NCBI GenBank assembly: GCA_049680295.1
Contig: JBAUHN010000289.1
Coordinates: forward strand, 1 to 13,919
Length of the DNA: 13,919 nucleotides
Direction: 5' to 3'
Source of the DNA: JBAUHN01 sp049680295
GTDB taxonomy: Bacteria; Pseudomonadota; Alphaproteobacteria; Rhodobacterales; Rhodobacteraceae
The translations under genes were made by a program, and so were the position numbers. The notes under the pieces are model-generated. The model saw only the letters and a program-made list of their open reading frames with translations, searched no databases and had not been told where the DNA came from. Shown piece after piece: positions 1-6,993 of this stretch (position 1 is its first letter; every line of letters starts with the position of its first letter).

Positions 1-710
1 CCGCTGATCTGCTGAAGAACGCCCCGTGGGACCGTCTGATGCGTTGGGCTGAAACGACGCTTGGGGTGGATGCGCAGGAATGTCTGGCCTCGCTGATGTT
101 GGAACCTTACGGCGATCTGGTGGATCATCTGGCCGATGAAATGTCCGACAGTGATGCCGCAGATTTCCGGATAAACGGATCAATGCGGGTTGCCGAGCTG
201 CGTACTATTCTGGCTGATACCTATGACTGGGCTTTGAAGATTGACTGGTCGAGGCAGGAAAACTGCGCCCGCGCCTGGTATGTCTCGGAAGAAAAGCTGG
301 AACCGCGGCTGGGCGAACGCTTTGAAGAACCGATTGCCGAATATGAACAGCCCCTGGCCCCCGGACGCGATGCAGCTACCCTATATACCGCCCTGAAAGA
401 GTGTGATGCAGAGGCCCCCATCGCGGCCTTTCTGCTGACCCATCCAGAGCACCGCCACAGCGTCAGGCGCGCGCAGATCGTGACCCGAGCGCCCTATGCA
501 GAAATTCGCGACAATACCATTGGGTCAGATTTGCTGCCGATAGATATGCTGCGCTGCAAGCTGGCGTTCTTTGGGGCCACGCATTTTGATCCACGATCAG
601 ACCGCTGGGTGCGCATTTGCCTGTTTGGCAACGCGCCCTACCCCGAAGAGCTGCACGCACAGGACAATGATGACTGGCCCTTTCCTCCGCTTGATCTGCC
701 GCGCCCATGA
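1..710 (+). CDS. Uncharacterised protein, 5'-truncated by the window edge
   Basis: The reading frame is open from the first complete codon at position 3 through the TGA at 708-710, so the gene almost certainly begins upstream. The ATG at 39 has no Shine-Dalgarno and is probably an internal Met. About 235 residues are visible. The protein is soluble, acidic and rich in Trp and Tyr, with no signal peptide or membrane segment. The C-terminal part has a conserved-looking block (FFGATHFDPRSDRWVRICLF) and ends in an acidic, proline-rich tail. I do not recognise the family and assign no function. Its stop overlaps the start of the next gene by four bases (ATGA), so the two are co-translated and probably work together, with the BCCT transporter gene following. 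Confidence 0.8.
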   Translation, partial: ADLLKNAPWDRLMRWAETTLGVDAQECLASLMLEPYGDLVDHLADEMSDSDAADFRINGSMRVAELRTILADTYDWALKIDWSRQENCARAWYVSEEKLEPRLGERFEEPIAEYEQPLAPGRDAATLYTALKECDAEAPIAAFLLTHPEHRHSVRRAQIVTRAPYAEIRDNTIGSDLLPIDMLRCKLAFFGATHFDPRSDRWVRICLFGNAPYPEELHAQDNDDWPFPPLDLPRP

Positions 711-1357
711 CCCACTCGCTGAATGAAATAGAAGCCCTTGCAAAACGCGCCGCCCGCGGTGCGGGGCTGTCATGGGGCATGGCCGAAGAGGCGGCGAAAG
801 CCACCCGCTGGCTGGCGTCGCATAATCTGCCTGGTGTTGAATTGCTGGCAGATGTGCTGCGTCTGAATGATCGCACCCCGCAAGCCCAGGTTGCCCCGGT
901 ATCTCTGACTGGAAATTGGCAGGCCCTTTCTGGCACGCTTTGCCCGATTGCCAGCGGTGCCGCCTTGAACGATTGCGCAGATAAATTGGCGCAAGACGGC
1001 GCATTTGGGATGGTAAATGTGTCTCACCCCTTGCTTGTTTTACCATTCGCGGCTTGGGCAGCGTTGCATATTGACGCACCTGTCTTAGTGTCTTGGATGG
1101 ATGTTCGCATCGTCACAAATGGCTATGGGTTATGGTTGAATGGACCGCAATCTCAGGTGGAAAACAGGGCGCCGGTCACTTTGACCTGTGCCGTCGCCAC
1201 ACAACCAGAAAACGCAGTCAGCAATCCAACCATGCGTGGCAGGCTCGACCGTGCCGCAGGGGCGCAATTGAACACATTTGCCGGGCGAACCTACGCCCCG
1301 GCAACCGAGGAATCCCGCCGTCTTGGCGCCGGCGCAGGAGTATCCGACAACGACTGA
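707..1357 (+). CDS. DUF3726-like protein of unknown function
   Basis: A 216-residue soluble protein. Its N-terminus (SLNEIEALAKRAARGAGLSW, followed by GMAEEAAKATRWL) and its C-terminus (TYAPATEESRRLGAGAGVSD) match what I remember of the DUF3726 family, which is common in roseobacters; that is recall, not a database hit. No catalytic motif, signal peptide or membrane helix is evident. The start at 707 overlaps the previous stop as ATGA and has no good Shine-Dalgarno, which fits translational coupling. An 85-base gap separates it from the BCCT transporter gene on the same strand, with no terminator between, so one transcript is plausible. The biochemical role is unknown. A part in catabolism of the transported osmolyte is a guess from position only. 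Confidence 0.75.
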   Translation: MTHSLNEIEALAKRAARGAGLSWGMAEEAAKATRWLASHNLPGVELLADVLRLNDRTPQAQVAPVSLTGNWQALSGTLCPIASGAALNDCADKLAQDGAFGMVNVSHPLLVLPFAAWAALHIDAPVLVSWMDVRIVTNGYGLWLNGPQSQVENRAPVTLTCAVATQPENAVSNPTMRGRLDRAAGAQLNTFAGRTYAPATEESRRLGAGAGVSDND

Positions 1358-1442
1358 GAAACAACCAAGAAACCCGATGCTTTTCGCCGAAGCGCAACGG
1401 GAAAACCAATTCAAGGCGAACCACAACTAACAGGGGACAGTT

Positions 1443-3257
1443 ATGTCAGTAAAACCTCCATTTACCGAGTTGGAGATCGAAAAGGCTCCATCCGGTTTTT
1501 ACGAAGGCTACAGCCTTCCCATCGCGCTTATCAGCAAGGCCATTATGGTCGCGCTGGTTCTCTGGGCGCTTGTCTGGCCGGGCAATGCCAGCAGCGTTTT
1601 ATCCGCCGTCAACGGCAACCTGCTGAACAGCTTTAACGGTTTCTACATCATATCAGTTGGCGCCTTCGCCTTTTTCCTGTTCATCCTTGCACTTTTGCCT
1701 GCGACGGGCAGCAAAATGCTGGGCACACCTGGAACCAAGCCTGAGTTTTCGAACTTTTCATGGTTTTCGATGATGTTTGGCGCCGGCCTGGGCGTCGGAT
1801 TGATGGTGTTTGCAACGGCTGAGCCTTTGGGCCTTTGGGGGTCAAACCCAGTCGTTCTTTCAGGCGCCGTGGCCGCGAATTCGGAAGAAGCGGTGCAATC
1901 CGCCTATCGCTACACTTTCCTGCACTATGGTTTTCACGCTTGGGCCATCTATGTGCTGACGGGCCTGTCCTTGGCCTATTATGCCTATACACGCGAAATG
2001 CCTCTGACCATCCGTTCCGCTTTGACACCGCTTCTGGGCAAGGCTGCAAATGGTTTTCTGGGGCATCTGGTTGATGTCTTGGGCGTTGTTGCCACCATTT
2101 TGGGCGTATCCGTCACCATCGGTTTTGGCGTCAGCCAATTTGTCGACGGCGTTTATGCCGTATCCGGAATGGAATGGTTGATGAATGGCGATGCAGAGGC
2201 CCCCAAGCCAAGCACCGTTGGTCTGATCTCGGCGTTGATTGTGATCATGGCCCTGTCGATCCTGTCGGCTGTTTCGGGTGTTGGGCGTGGCATTAAGTAC
2301 CTGTCAAACCTCAATCTGGTTTTGTCGGTTATCTTGCTACTGACATTTGTGTTCTTTGGATCCTTCTTTTTCGCAATGACCAAGTTCGGCAGCGGTCTGG
2401 TCGACTACATTCTGCATTTTGTGCAAATGTCGTTCGGCGCGTACGGGCCGCAATCGGCAGACGCTTTTGCAGCCGCCATTCCTGAGGCCGCAAAAGCATT
2501 GCCTGCCGAAGACGTCAGCGCAATCTACAGTTCGGCAACCTCACCCTGGGGATCGCTGGGTGGCTTCACCGAAGGTCTGCCAGCGTCAGCCGCAGAGCTG
2601 GATGCAGCCGCAATCTATGCTGCGGGGGAACAGGGTCGTCAATTCGGCTGGCAGGCAGGTTGGACCACGTTCTACTGGGCCTGGTGGATTGCGTTCTCGC
2701 CCTTTGTTGGGCTGTTCCTGGCGCGTATTTCCAAAGGTCGCACAGTGCGCGAATTCATTTTTGGTTGCGTGATCGCGCCTGCCATCGTCTGCTTTTTATG
2801 GATGACCATTCTGGGCGGCACGGCAATCGATCTGGAGCTCAACGGCGACGCCGCTGGTTCTTTGATCGGCGCCACCAACACGGCCAAGCTGTTCGCAACA
2901 CTGGGTCAGATGATTTCAGGCGGGTTCTTGTCAGCCATCACAGTGATGTGTGTGGTTCTGATCATGACCTTCCTTGTGACATCTGCTGACTCGGGTATTT
3001 TGGTGATGAACACCATCATGTCCGGTGGCGAACAGGAAACCGGCATCAAGCACCGCATCATCTGGGGTTTGATCCTGACGGCTGTGATTGGCACTTTGAT
3101 CGTTGCCGGCAACAGCGGTGATGGTGGTAACCCGTTTGGTGCATTGCAAAATGCAATGATCATCGGGGCGCTGCCCTTCACCATTGTCATGGTTTTCATG
3201 ATGATCTCGCTGACCAAAGCGCTCTATCGTGATAGCCTGCGCAACAAGAGTAGCTAA
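1443..3257 (+). CDS. BCCT family transporter (betaine/choline/carnitine-type), sodium-coupled type
   Basis: A 604-residue inner-membrane protein with about twelve hydrophobic segments. Family hallmarks are visible: the glycine stretch GAGLGVGL at 113-120 followed by FATAEP (123-128), the tryptophan box WTTFYWAWWIAFSPF from residue 407, the ARISKGRTVREF segment after it, and TSADS at 513-517. In BetP the equivalent Thr-Ser helps bind Na+; the sodium-independent exchanger CaiT differs there, so sodium symport of a quaternary amine or sulfonium compound is likely. Substrate (glycine betaine, choline, carnitine, DMSP) cannot be read from sequence. The N-terminal tail is about 25 residues and the C-terminal tail after the last helix is very short, unlike osmosensing BetP. 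An Ala-rich stretch at about 335-400 lengthens the loop before the Trp box. A good Shine-Dalgarno (GGGGA, 1433-1437) precedes the ATG. Confidence 0.95.
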   Translation: MSVKPPFTELEIEKAPSGFYEGYSLPIALISKAIMVALVLWALVWPGNASSVLSAVNGNLLNSFNGFYIISVGAFAFFLFILALLPATGSKMLGTPGTKPEFSNFSWFSMMFGAGLGVGLMVFATAEPLGLWGSNPVVLSGAVAANSEEAVQSAYRYTFLHYGFHAWAIYVLTGLSLAYYAYTREMPLTIRSALTPLLGKAANGFLGHLVDVLGVVATILGVSVTIGFGVSQFVDGVYAVSGMEWLMNGDAEAPKPSTVGLISALIVIMALSILSAVSGVGRGIKYLSNLNLVLSVILLLTFVFFGSFFFAMTKFGSGLVDYILHFVQMSFGAYGPQSADAFAAAIPEAAKALPAEDVSAIYSSATSPWGSLGGFTEGLPASAAELDAAAIYAAGEQGRQFGWQAGWTTFYWAWWIAFSPFVGLFLARISKGRTVREFIFGCVIAPAIVCFLWMTILGGTAIDLELNGDAAGSLIGATNTAKLFATLGQMISGGFLSAITVMCVVLIMTFLVTSADSGILVMNTIMSGGEQETGIKHRIIWGLILTAVIGTLIVAGNSGDGGNPFGALQNAMIIGALPFTIVMVFMMISLTKALYRDSLRNKSS

Positions 3258-3280
3258 GACGCCACCGCACGTTTGAAACG

Positions 3281-3316
3281 ACAAAGGCCGCAGTTCTCTG
3301 CGGCCTTTGTTCATTT
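3281..3316 (+). terminator. Intrinsic terminator after the BCCT gene
   Basis: A perfect 13-bp inverted repeat: ACAAAGGCCGCAG at 3281-3293 and CTGCGGCCTTTGT at 3298-3310, with a TTCT loop. It is followed by TCATTTT. It starts 24 bases after the BCCT stop. The tail on the minus side is not T-rich, so it favours the plus strand, although the strong stem could also block transcription arriving from bdhA, which ends at 3348. Confidence 0.85.
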
Positions 3317-3347
3317 TACCTAAAGGTCAAACCGATGGCAGTTCGCG

Positions 3348-4133
3348 CTACAGCGCGGTCCAGCCCCCATCCACACTGATCGTTGTCCCGGTGATTTGTG
3401 CCGCCGCATCCGAACAAAGAAACGTCGCCGTCCCGCCCAACTGCTGGGTGGTCGCAAATTCCTTGGACGGCTGCCGCGTCAACATGACATCCTGGATCAC
3501 CTCTTCGCGGGTCATGCCGTATTCTTTCATCGTGTCGGGGATCTGTTTTTCGACAATCGGCGTCAGAACGTAGCCGGGGCAGATGGCATTGGCGGTTATC
3601 GGCTCTTGCGCAGTTTCAAGTGCGGTGGTTTTGGTCAGGCCGACAATCCCGTGTTTGGCCGCAATATAGGCCGCCTTATAGGGCGATGCCGTCAGCCCAT
3701 GCGCCGAGGCGATGTTGATCACCCTGCCCCATCCGGCAGCGCGCATCATCGGCAGCGCGATGGCCGAGGTGTGAAACGCGGAACTGAGATTGATGGCAAT
3801 GATCGCGTCCCATTTGTCCACTGGGAAATCCGGGATCGGGGCGACGTGCTGAATGCCCGCATTGTTCACCAATATATCGCAGGCGCCCGCATCCACGATC
3901 AACTGGCGACATTGACTGCCTTGCGACATGTCCGCCTGAATATAGCGCACGGTGACACCGGTTTGCGCCGCCATATCTGCGGCAAGCGCGTGATCCGAAT
4001 CGCTGTCGGTAAATGAATTGAGCACGATGTCCGCCCCGGCACGCGCCATTTCCCAGGCAATTCCCAACCCGATGCCCGAATTTGACCCAGTAATAACAGC
4101 CGTTTTGCCGGATAGGGATATTTCATAAGCCAT
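3348..4133 (-). CDS. bdhA: D-3-hydroxybutyrate dehydrogenase (SDR family)
   Basis: A 261-residue cytoplasmic short-chain dehydrogenase that should interconvert (R)-3-hydroxybutyrate and acetoacetate with NAD(H), EC 1.1.1.30, in ketone-body and polyhydroxybutyrate metabolism. Visible motifs: TGSNSGIG (15-22) for the cofactor, NNAG (90-93), catalytic Ser143, Tyr156 and Lys160 in the YKAAYIAAK block, and the C-terminal VDGGW. The substrate-binding residues known from Pseudomonas fragi HBDH (Gln94, His144, Lys152, Gln196) are present one position later as Gln95, His145, Lys153 and Gln197. This separates it from generic SDRs. The ATG at 4133-4131 has a purine-rich GGAAG-type ribosome site just upstream on the minus strand. 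It is a monocistron convergent with the BCCT gene and divergent from yejA. A terminator-like hairpin lies in its upstream region. Confidence 0.93.
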   Translation of the reverse strand: MAYEISLSGKTAVITGSNSGIGLGIAWEMARAGADIVLNSFTDSDSDHALAADMAAQTGVTVRYIQADMSQGSQCRQLIVDAGACDILVNNAGIQHVAPIPDFPVDKWDAIIAINLSSAFHTSAIALPMMRAAGWGRVINIASAHGLTASPYKAAYIAAKHGIVGLTKTTALETAQEPITANAICPGYVLTPIVEKQIPDTMKEYGMTREEVIQDVMLTRQPSKEFATTQQLGGTATFLCSDAAAQITGTTISVDGGWTAL

Positions 4134-4283
4134 GGGTTTTCTTCCTTTGGATGCGCTGTTTTTGAATGTCGCGGCACAGTGCCACGCAGCCTTGCAGATT
4201 TAAATCCACAATCGGAAATCAACGGCGCCTGCCATCTTGAAATGAGCCGCGGATAACCGTCACATCTGTGTCTGCGCCTAAGC
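4134..4283 (-). promoter_or_regulatory. bdhA upstream region / leader
   Basis: 150 bases with no gene, between the candidate small RNA terminator and the bdhA start. Read on the minus strand it holds the bdhA ribosome site (about 4141-4148), a 5-bp palindrome with a one-base centre (GGCAC-A-GTGCC, 4173-4183) and the perfect palindrome GATTTAAATC (4197-4206). I see no convincing sigma70 promoter of its own; TTGATT on the minus strand lacks a good -10 at the right distance. The minus strand also carries GCAGGCG (4226-4232), a copy of the 3' arm of the terminator upstream, which could pair with that terminator's 5' arm. Confidence 0.4.
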
Positions 4284-4360
4284 AAAAAAAAACGCCTGCA
4301 CGAAGCAGGCGTTAAGTTATTGAGGCAGGTTTCATACAGGCAAGAAACCTATCGAGCAGT
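4283..4360 (-). ncRNA. Candidate small RNA (or terminated leader of bdhA)
   Basis: Predicted transcript of about 78 nt, read right to left. It starts about 7 bases after a TATAAA -10 box. It contains a first stem-loop with arms AGGTTTC (4350-4344) and GAAACCT (4333-4327) around a 10-nt loop TTGCCTGTAT, then a short single-stranded stretch, then a 9-bp terminator hairpin and nine Ts. No open reading frame with a ribosome site fits. GCCTG/CCTGC-type motifs occur three times: loop, linker and terminator 5' arm. The loop's GCCTGT could pair with the terminator 3' arm (five Watson-Crick pairs plus one G-U), a possible antiterminator. I match no known family. It may be a free small RNA, or an attenuator if read-through reaches bdhA 150 bases downstream. 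The sequence shows promoter, stem and terminator; expression is inferred. Confidence 0.55.
4284..4313 (-). terminator. Minus-strand intrinsic terminator with nine Ts
   Basis: Perfect 9-bp stem AACGCCTGC (4313-4305 on the minus strand) with GCAGGCGTT (4299-4291), loop TTCGT, continuing into a run of nine Ts that begins in the stem and ends at 4284. The plus strand has no comparable T run after the stem, so the polarity is clear. No protein-coding gene on the minus strand lies directly upstream; the nearest is the XRE gene at 6305, two kilobases away beyond the plus-strand yejA. Confidence 0.85.
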
Positions 4361-4366
4361 AAGTTC

Positions 4367-4395
4367 TTTATAAGCAATGCAGACCCACAGGCCAA
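4367..4395 (-). promoter_or_regulatory. Sigma70-like promoter driving the candidate small RNA / bdhA leader
   Basis: On the minus strand, -35 TTGGCC (4395-4390) and -10 TATAAA (4372-4367, five of six to consensus) are separated by exactly 17 bases. The start of transcription would fall near 4360. The -35 box matches four of six positions. It is back to back with the yejA promoter. Confidence 0.5.
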
Positions 4396-4404
4396 GCTAA
4401 AAGT

Positions 4405-4433
4405 TTGATAAGGCAGAAATACCCACCTACACT
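4405..4433 (+). promoter_or_regulatory. Sigma70-like promoter of yejA
   Basis: -35 TTGATA (4405-4410, five of six) and -10 TACACT (4428-4433, four of six) with a 17-base spacer. The predicted start is near 4440, leaving a short leader of about 25-35 bases that contains the ribosome site. Only nine bases separate its -35 box from the -35 box of the minus-strand promoter at 4390-4395. Confidence 0.5.
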
Positions 4434-4465
4434 GACGTCCAACAAAACAAGGGACAGTCAGGAAT

Positions 4466-6289
4466 GTGGCGAAAATGAAATTCGAATTTATGCAATCTGT
4501 TCGCCAGGCCAGCACAGTTTTTTGCCTGATTCTCTTTGGTACACCTATAGCCGCAGAGCCGACACACGGGCTATCTATGTATGGCGACCCGGCCCTGCCA
4601 CCGGATTTTGTGTCCCTGCCTTATGCCAACCCGGACGCGCCCAAAGGTGGCACCATCACGCTGGGCAATACGGGCGGCTTTGACAGTCTCAACCCATATG
4701 TTCGCAAAGGGACGGTTCCGTGGCAATTAAGGTTTCTGACCCACGAGAGCCTGATGGGCCGCTCACAAGGTGAACCTTTCGCGTTATACGGGCTTTTGGC
4801 CGAATCGGTCGAGGTGCCAGAGGACCGCAGTTGGGTGGAATTCACCCTGCGCAAGGACGCTGCATTTTCCGATGGCACGGCCGTCACGGTCGATGACGTG
4901 ATCTTTTCCTACGAATTGCTGGGCACCGCAGGGCATCCCAGATACCACGGTCTTTGGGGGCAGATTGATAGCATCACCCAAACCGGCCCGCAAAAGCTGC
5001 GTATCACTTTCAACACCGACAACCGTGAATTGGCCCTGCTGGCAGGTATGCGCCCCATATTGTCACGCGCCCAATGGGACGGCGTCGATTTCGCCAATGC
5101 ACCGATTGCGGACATCCCGATTGGCACCGGCCCCTATGTGGTGACGAAATTTGAGGCGGGCCGCTATGTGACGCTGACGCGAAACCCGGATTACTGGGGC
5201 CAGAACGTGCCTTTCCGGCGCGGCACCCATAATTTTGATACGATCCGGCTCGACTTTTATGGCGACGCGTCGGTCCTGTTTGAGGCTTTCAAATCTGGCG
5301 ATATCTCGGCCCTGCGTGAATTCAACGCTGAAAGCTGGGCCGCGCAATACAACTTTCCAGCGGTGCAACGCGGCGATGTGGTCAAATCGGAAATCAGCCA
5401 TTCCAAACCCTCGGGCATGACCGGGTTTGTGATGAACACCCGGCGCGCGCCTTTTGACGACTGGCGTATCCGCGAGGCCCTGATACAGGCGTTCAACTTT
5501 GAATTCATCAACGACACGCTTACGGGCGGTGCCCAGCCGCGCATCACCTCATATTTTTCCAATTCTGAGCTTGGCTTTGACCCCGGCCCCGCGACCGGCA
5601 AGGTCAGGGATTTGCTGATGCCTCACACGGATGATCTTTTGCCCGGAACGATGGACGGCTACAGCCTGCCCCAAAGCGACGGCAGCGCGCGCAATCGCAA
5701 AGGTATTGCGCAAGCCATGGCGCTGTTTACTGATGCGGGCTGGTCTGCGGATAATGGCACGATGTCCAAAGACGGCACCGCATTGTCTTTTGCGATTTTG
5801 CTGGAACAGGGCAGTGCGGAAAATCAGGCAATTGCCGATCTGTACGTTCAGGCCCTGTCACGGCTGGGCATCGACGCACGGGTTGAAACCGCCGATTCCG
5901 CGCAATTTGTGGAGCGGACCAACAGTTTCGATTTCGAGATGACCTATTTCCGACGGGCGCTTTCCCTATCACCGGGCAATGAGCAAAAGTTTTACTGGGG
6001 CTCTGACAGTGCCGATCAGGATGGGTCGCGCAATTTAATGGGCGTCAAATCCGCCGCCATCGACGCGATGATAGATACGATGCTAACTGCGACCGACAAA
6101 GCGGATTTTACCGCCGCGACCCGCGCGCTGGATCGAATATTAACTGCAGGTCGCTATGTCGTGCCGTTTTGGCAATACACCGAAGACCGCATCGCCCATG
6201 TGAAGGAAATGAAATACCCCGACACTTTGCCGATCTACGGCGATGGCCCGGAATTCATGCCGCAAATGTGGTGGTATGATCCGTCGTGA
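4466..6289 (+). CDS. yejA: YejA-family periplasmic oligopeptide-binding protein (SBP family 5)
   Basis: 607 residues with a Sec signal peptide (basic start, hydrophobic segment about 15-29, likely cleavage after Ala30 in PIAA-EPTHG) and a family 5 solute-binding fold. The mature N-terminus HGLSMYGDPALPPDF, the APKGGTI and FDSLNPYV blocks, PIGTGPYVV, RNPDYWGQ and the C-terminal LSPGNEQ block with GSRNLMG resemble YejA, the binding protein of the YejABEF peptide and microcin C importer, whose length is also about 600. It should deliver peptides to an inner-membrane ABC permease, but no yejB, yejE or yejF follows: the next gene is on the other strand after 15 bases. The start is GTG 4466 (AAGGGA at 4449-4454, 11 bases away) or ATG 4475 (AGGAA at 4460-4464); the sequence does not decide. 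The hydrophobic-region Cys20 is not in a lipobox. Confidence 0.88.
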   Translation: MAKMKFEFMQSVRQASTVFCLILFGTPIAAEPTHGLSMYGDPALPPDFVSLPYANPDAPKGGTITLGNTGGFDSLNPYVRKGTVPWQLRFLTHESLMGRSQGEPFALYGLLAESVEVPEDRSWVEFTLRKDAAFSDGTAVTVDDVIFSYELLGTAGHPRYHGLWGQIDSITQTGPQKLRITFNTDNRELALLAGMRPILSRAQWDGVDFANAPIADIPIGTGPYVVTKFEAGRYVTLTRNPDYWGQNVPFRRGTHNFDTIRLDFYGDASVLFEAFKSGDISALREFNAESWAAQYNFPAVQRGDVVKSEISHSKPSGMTGFVMNTRRAPFDDWRIREALIQAFNFEFINDTLTGGAQPRITSYFSNSELGFDPGPATGKVRDLLMPHTDDLLPGTMDGYSLPQSDGSARNRKGIAQAMALFTDAGWSADNGTMSKDGTALSFAILLEQGSAENQAIADLYVQALSRLGIDARVETADSAQFVERTNSFDFEMTYFRRALSLSPGNEQKFYWGSDSADQDGSRNLMGVKSAAIDAMIDTMLTATDKADFTAATRALDRILTAGRYVVPFWQYTEDRIAHVKEMKYPDTLPIYGDGPEFMPQMWWYDPS

Positions 6290-6304
6290 TCCGGGGAGAC
6301 GCCG

Positions 6305-6928
6305 CTAGCTGAGCGATGTCACCCACAAGATCGTGGCGTCTTCGTCGCTGACCGAAACAACATTGTGACCCATTGTGGCATCGTAATAGGCACTGTCTCC
6401 CCGGCGCATTTCAACAGGCTCATAAAATTCGGTGAACAAGGTGATGACGCCGGTCAGCACATATAAAAACTCTTCGCCATTGTGGCGCACCCAGCCGTCA
6501 AATTCATCCATGCTGCGCGCCCGGACCCGTGCCCTATAGGGCAGCATTTGTTTTTTGGTTAAGGTTTCGCCTAACAACTCATGCTCATAGGTTGTTGTAA
6601 TATGGGCATTTCCAGCGCCGGATTTGGTCACTGCCATACGCCCGTTAATCTGCTCTTGCTGCGGCGGTGTGAAAAGCTGCGGCACCGAAATTTCCAGACC
6701 CACCGCCAGCTTTTTCAGCGCATCATAGGTGGGCGACATCTGCCCGTTCTCGATTTTACTTAAAGTCGAGCGCGCCAACCCTGCCTGATTGGCGGCCTGT
6801 TCCAGCGTCCATTCACGCGCCTTGCGCAACTGCCTTACCCGCACCCCAAGGTCAAGCGGCGCGCCTTGTTCGGACTGGCCGTTCTCGCGGGCAATGCGGA
6901 TCAGTGATCTGGGGTCCTTTTCGGTCAT
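6305..6928 (-). CDS. XRE-family transcriptional regulator with C-terminal cupin domain
   Basis: 207 residues. An XRE helix-turn-helix spans about 28-86, with the recognition region TLEQAANQAGLARSTLSKIE (41-60). A cupin domain spans about 125-205, with RHNGEEFLYVLTGVITL (148-164) as the first cupin motif and GDSAYYDATMGHNVV as the second. Family members of this layout often control nearby catabolic or uptake genes, binding a small acid or amine in the cupin. The full metal-binding His set is not obvious, so metal dependence is uncertain. It diverges from the acyl-CoA synthetase gene over 65 bases and converges on yejA across 15 bases, so either could be its target; the divergent one is more likely. 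No Shine-Dalgarno precedes the ATG, and the promoter placement suggests a leaderless mRNA. Confidence 0.9.
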   Translation of the reverse strand: MTEKDPRSLIRIARENGQSEQGAPLDLGVRVRQLRKAREWTLEQAANQAGLARSTLSKIENGQMSPTYDALKKLAVGLEISVPQLFTPPQQEQINGRMAVTKSGAGNAHITTTYEHELLGETLTKKQMLPYRARVRARSMDEFDGWVRHNGEEFLYVLTGVITLFTEFYEPVEMRRGDSAYYDATMGHNVVSVSDEDATILWVTSLS

Positions 6929-6934
6929 ATTGCG

Positions 6935-6963
6935 TCTATAGGGGCGCAGCTCTTAGCTTGCAA
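6935..6963 (-). promoter_or_regulatory. Promoter of the XRE-cupin gene, predicted leaderless
   Basis: On the minus strand, -35 TTGCAA (6963-6958), a 17-base spacer and -10 TATAGA (6940-6935), each four of six to consensus. Six bases separate the -10 box from the ATG at 6928, so the standard start site falls on the A of the start codon. There is no ribosome site, which is consistent with leaderless translation. Confidence 0.5.
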
Positions 6964-6986
6964 CGTTTGGCCCGCCGGGCTAGCAA
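6958..6986 (+). promoter_or_regulatory. Possible weak promoter and operator of the acyl-CoA synthetase gene
   Basis: The same palindromic TTGCAA (6958-6963) reads as a -35 on the plus strand. It sits 17 bases before TAGCAA (6981-6986), a poor -10 with three of six matches, which is seven bases before the ATG at 6994. The spacer contains GCCCG-C-CGGGC (6970-6980), a near-perfect palindrome that could be an operator for the divergent XRE regulator. No Shine-Dalgarno is visible before 6994. Confidence 0.3.
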
Positions 6987-6993
6987 ATCCTGC

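Noticed and set aside
597..1079. Long minus-strand frames (also 463-936) opposite the first two genes
   Set aside because: They overlap coherent plus-strand genes joined by an ATGA overlap, and their translations are rich in Arg, Pro and Ser as expected of antisense shadows.
4312..4515. 67-codon minus-strand frame ending at the terminator stem
   Set aside because: It overlaps the yejA start antisense, has no ribosome site and looks like random composition. The hairpin and promoter fit a non-coding RNA better.
4505..4553. Lipoprotein signal in YejA because of Cys20
   Set aside because: The residues before the Cys (STVF) do not form a lipobox, and a standard cleavage site lies after Ala30.
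6904..6993. Upstream ATG extension of the acyl-CoA synthetase
   Set aside because: It would overlap the divergent regulator gene and add about 30 residues unlike ANL enzymes. The homology-like start is the Met at 6994.
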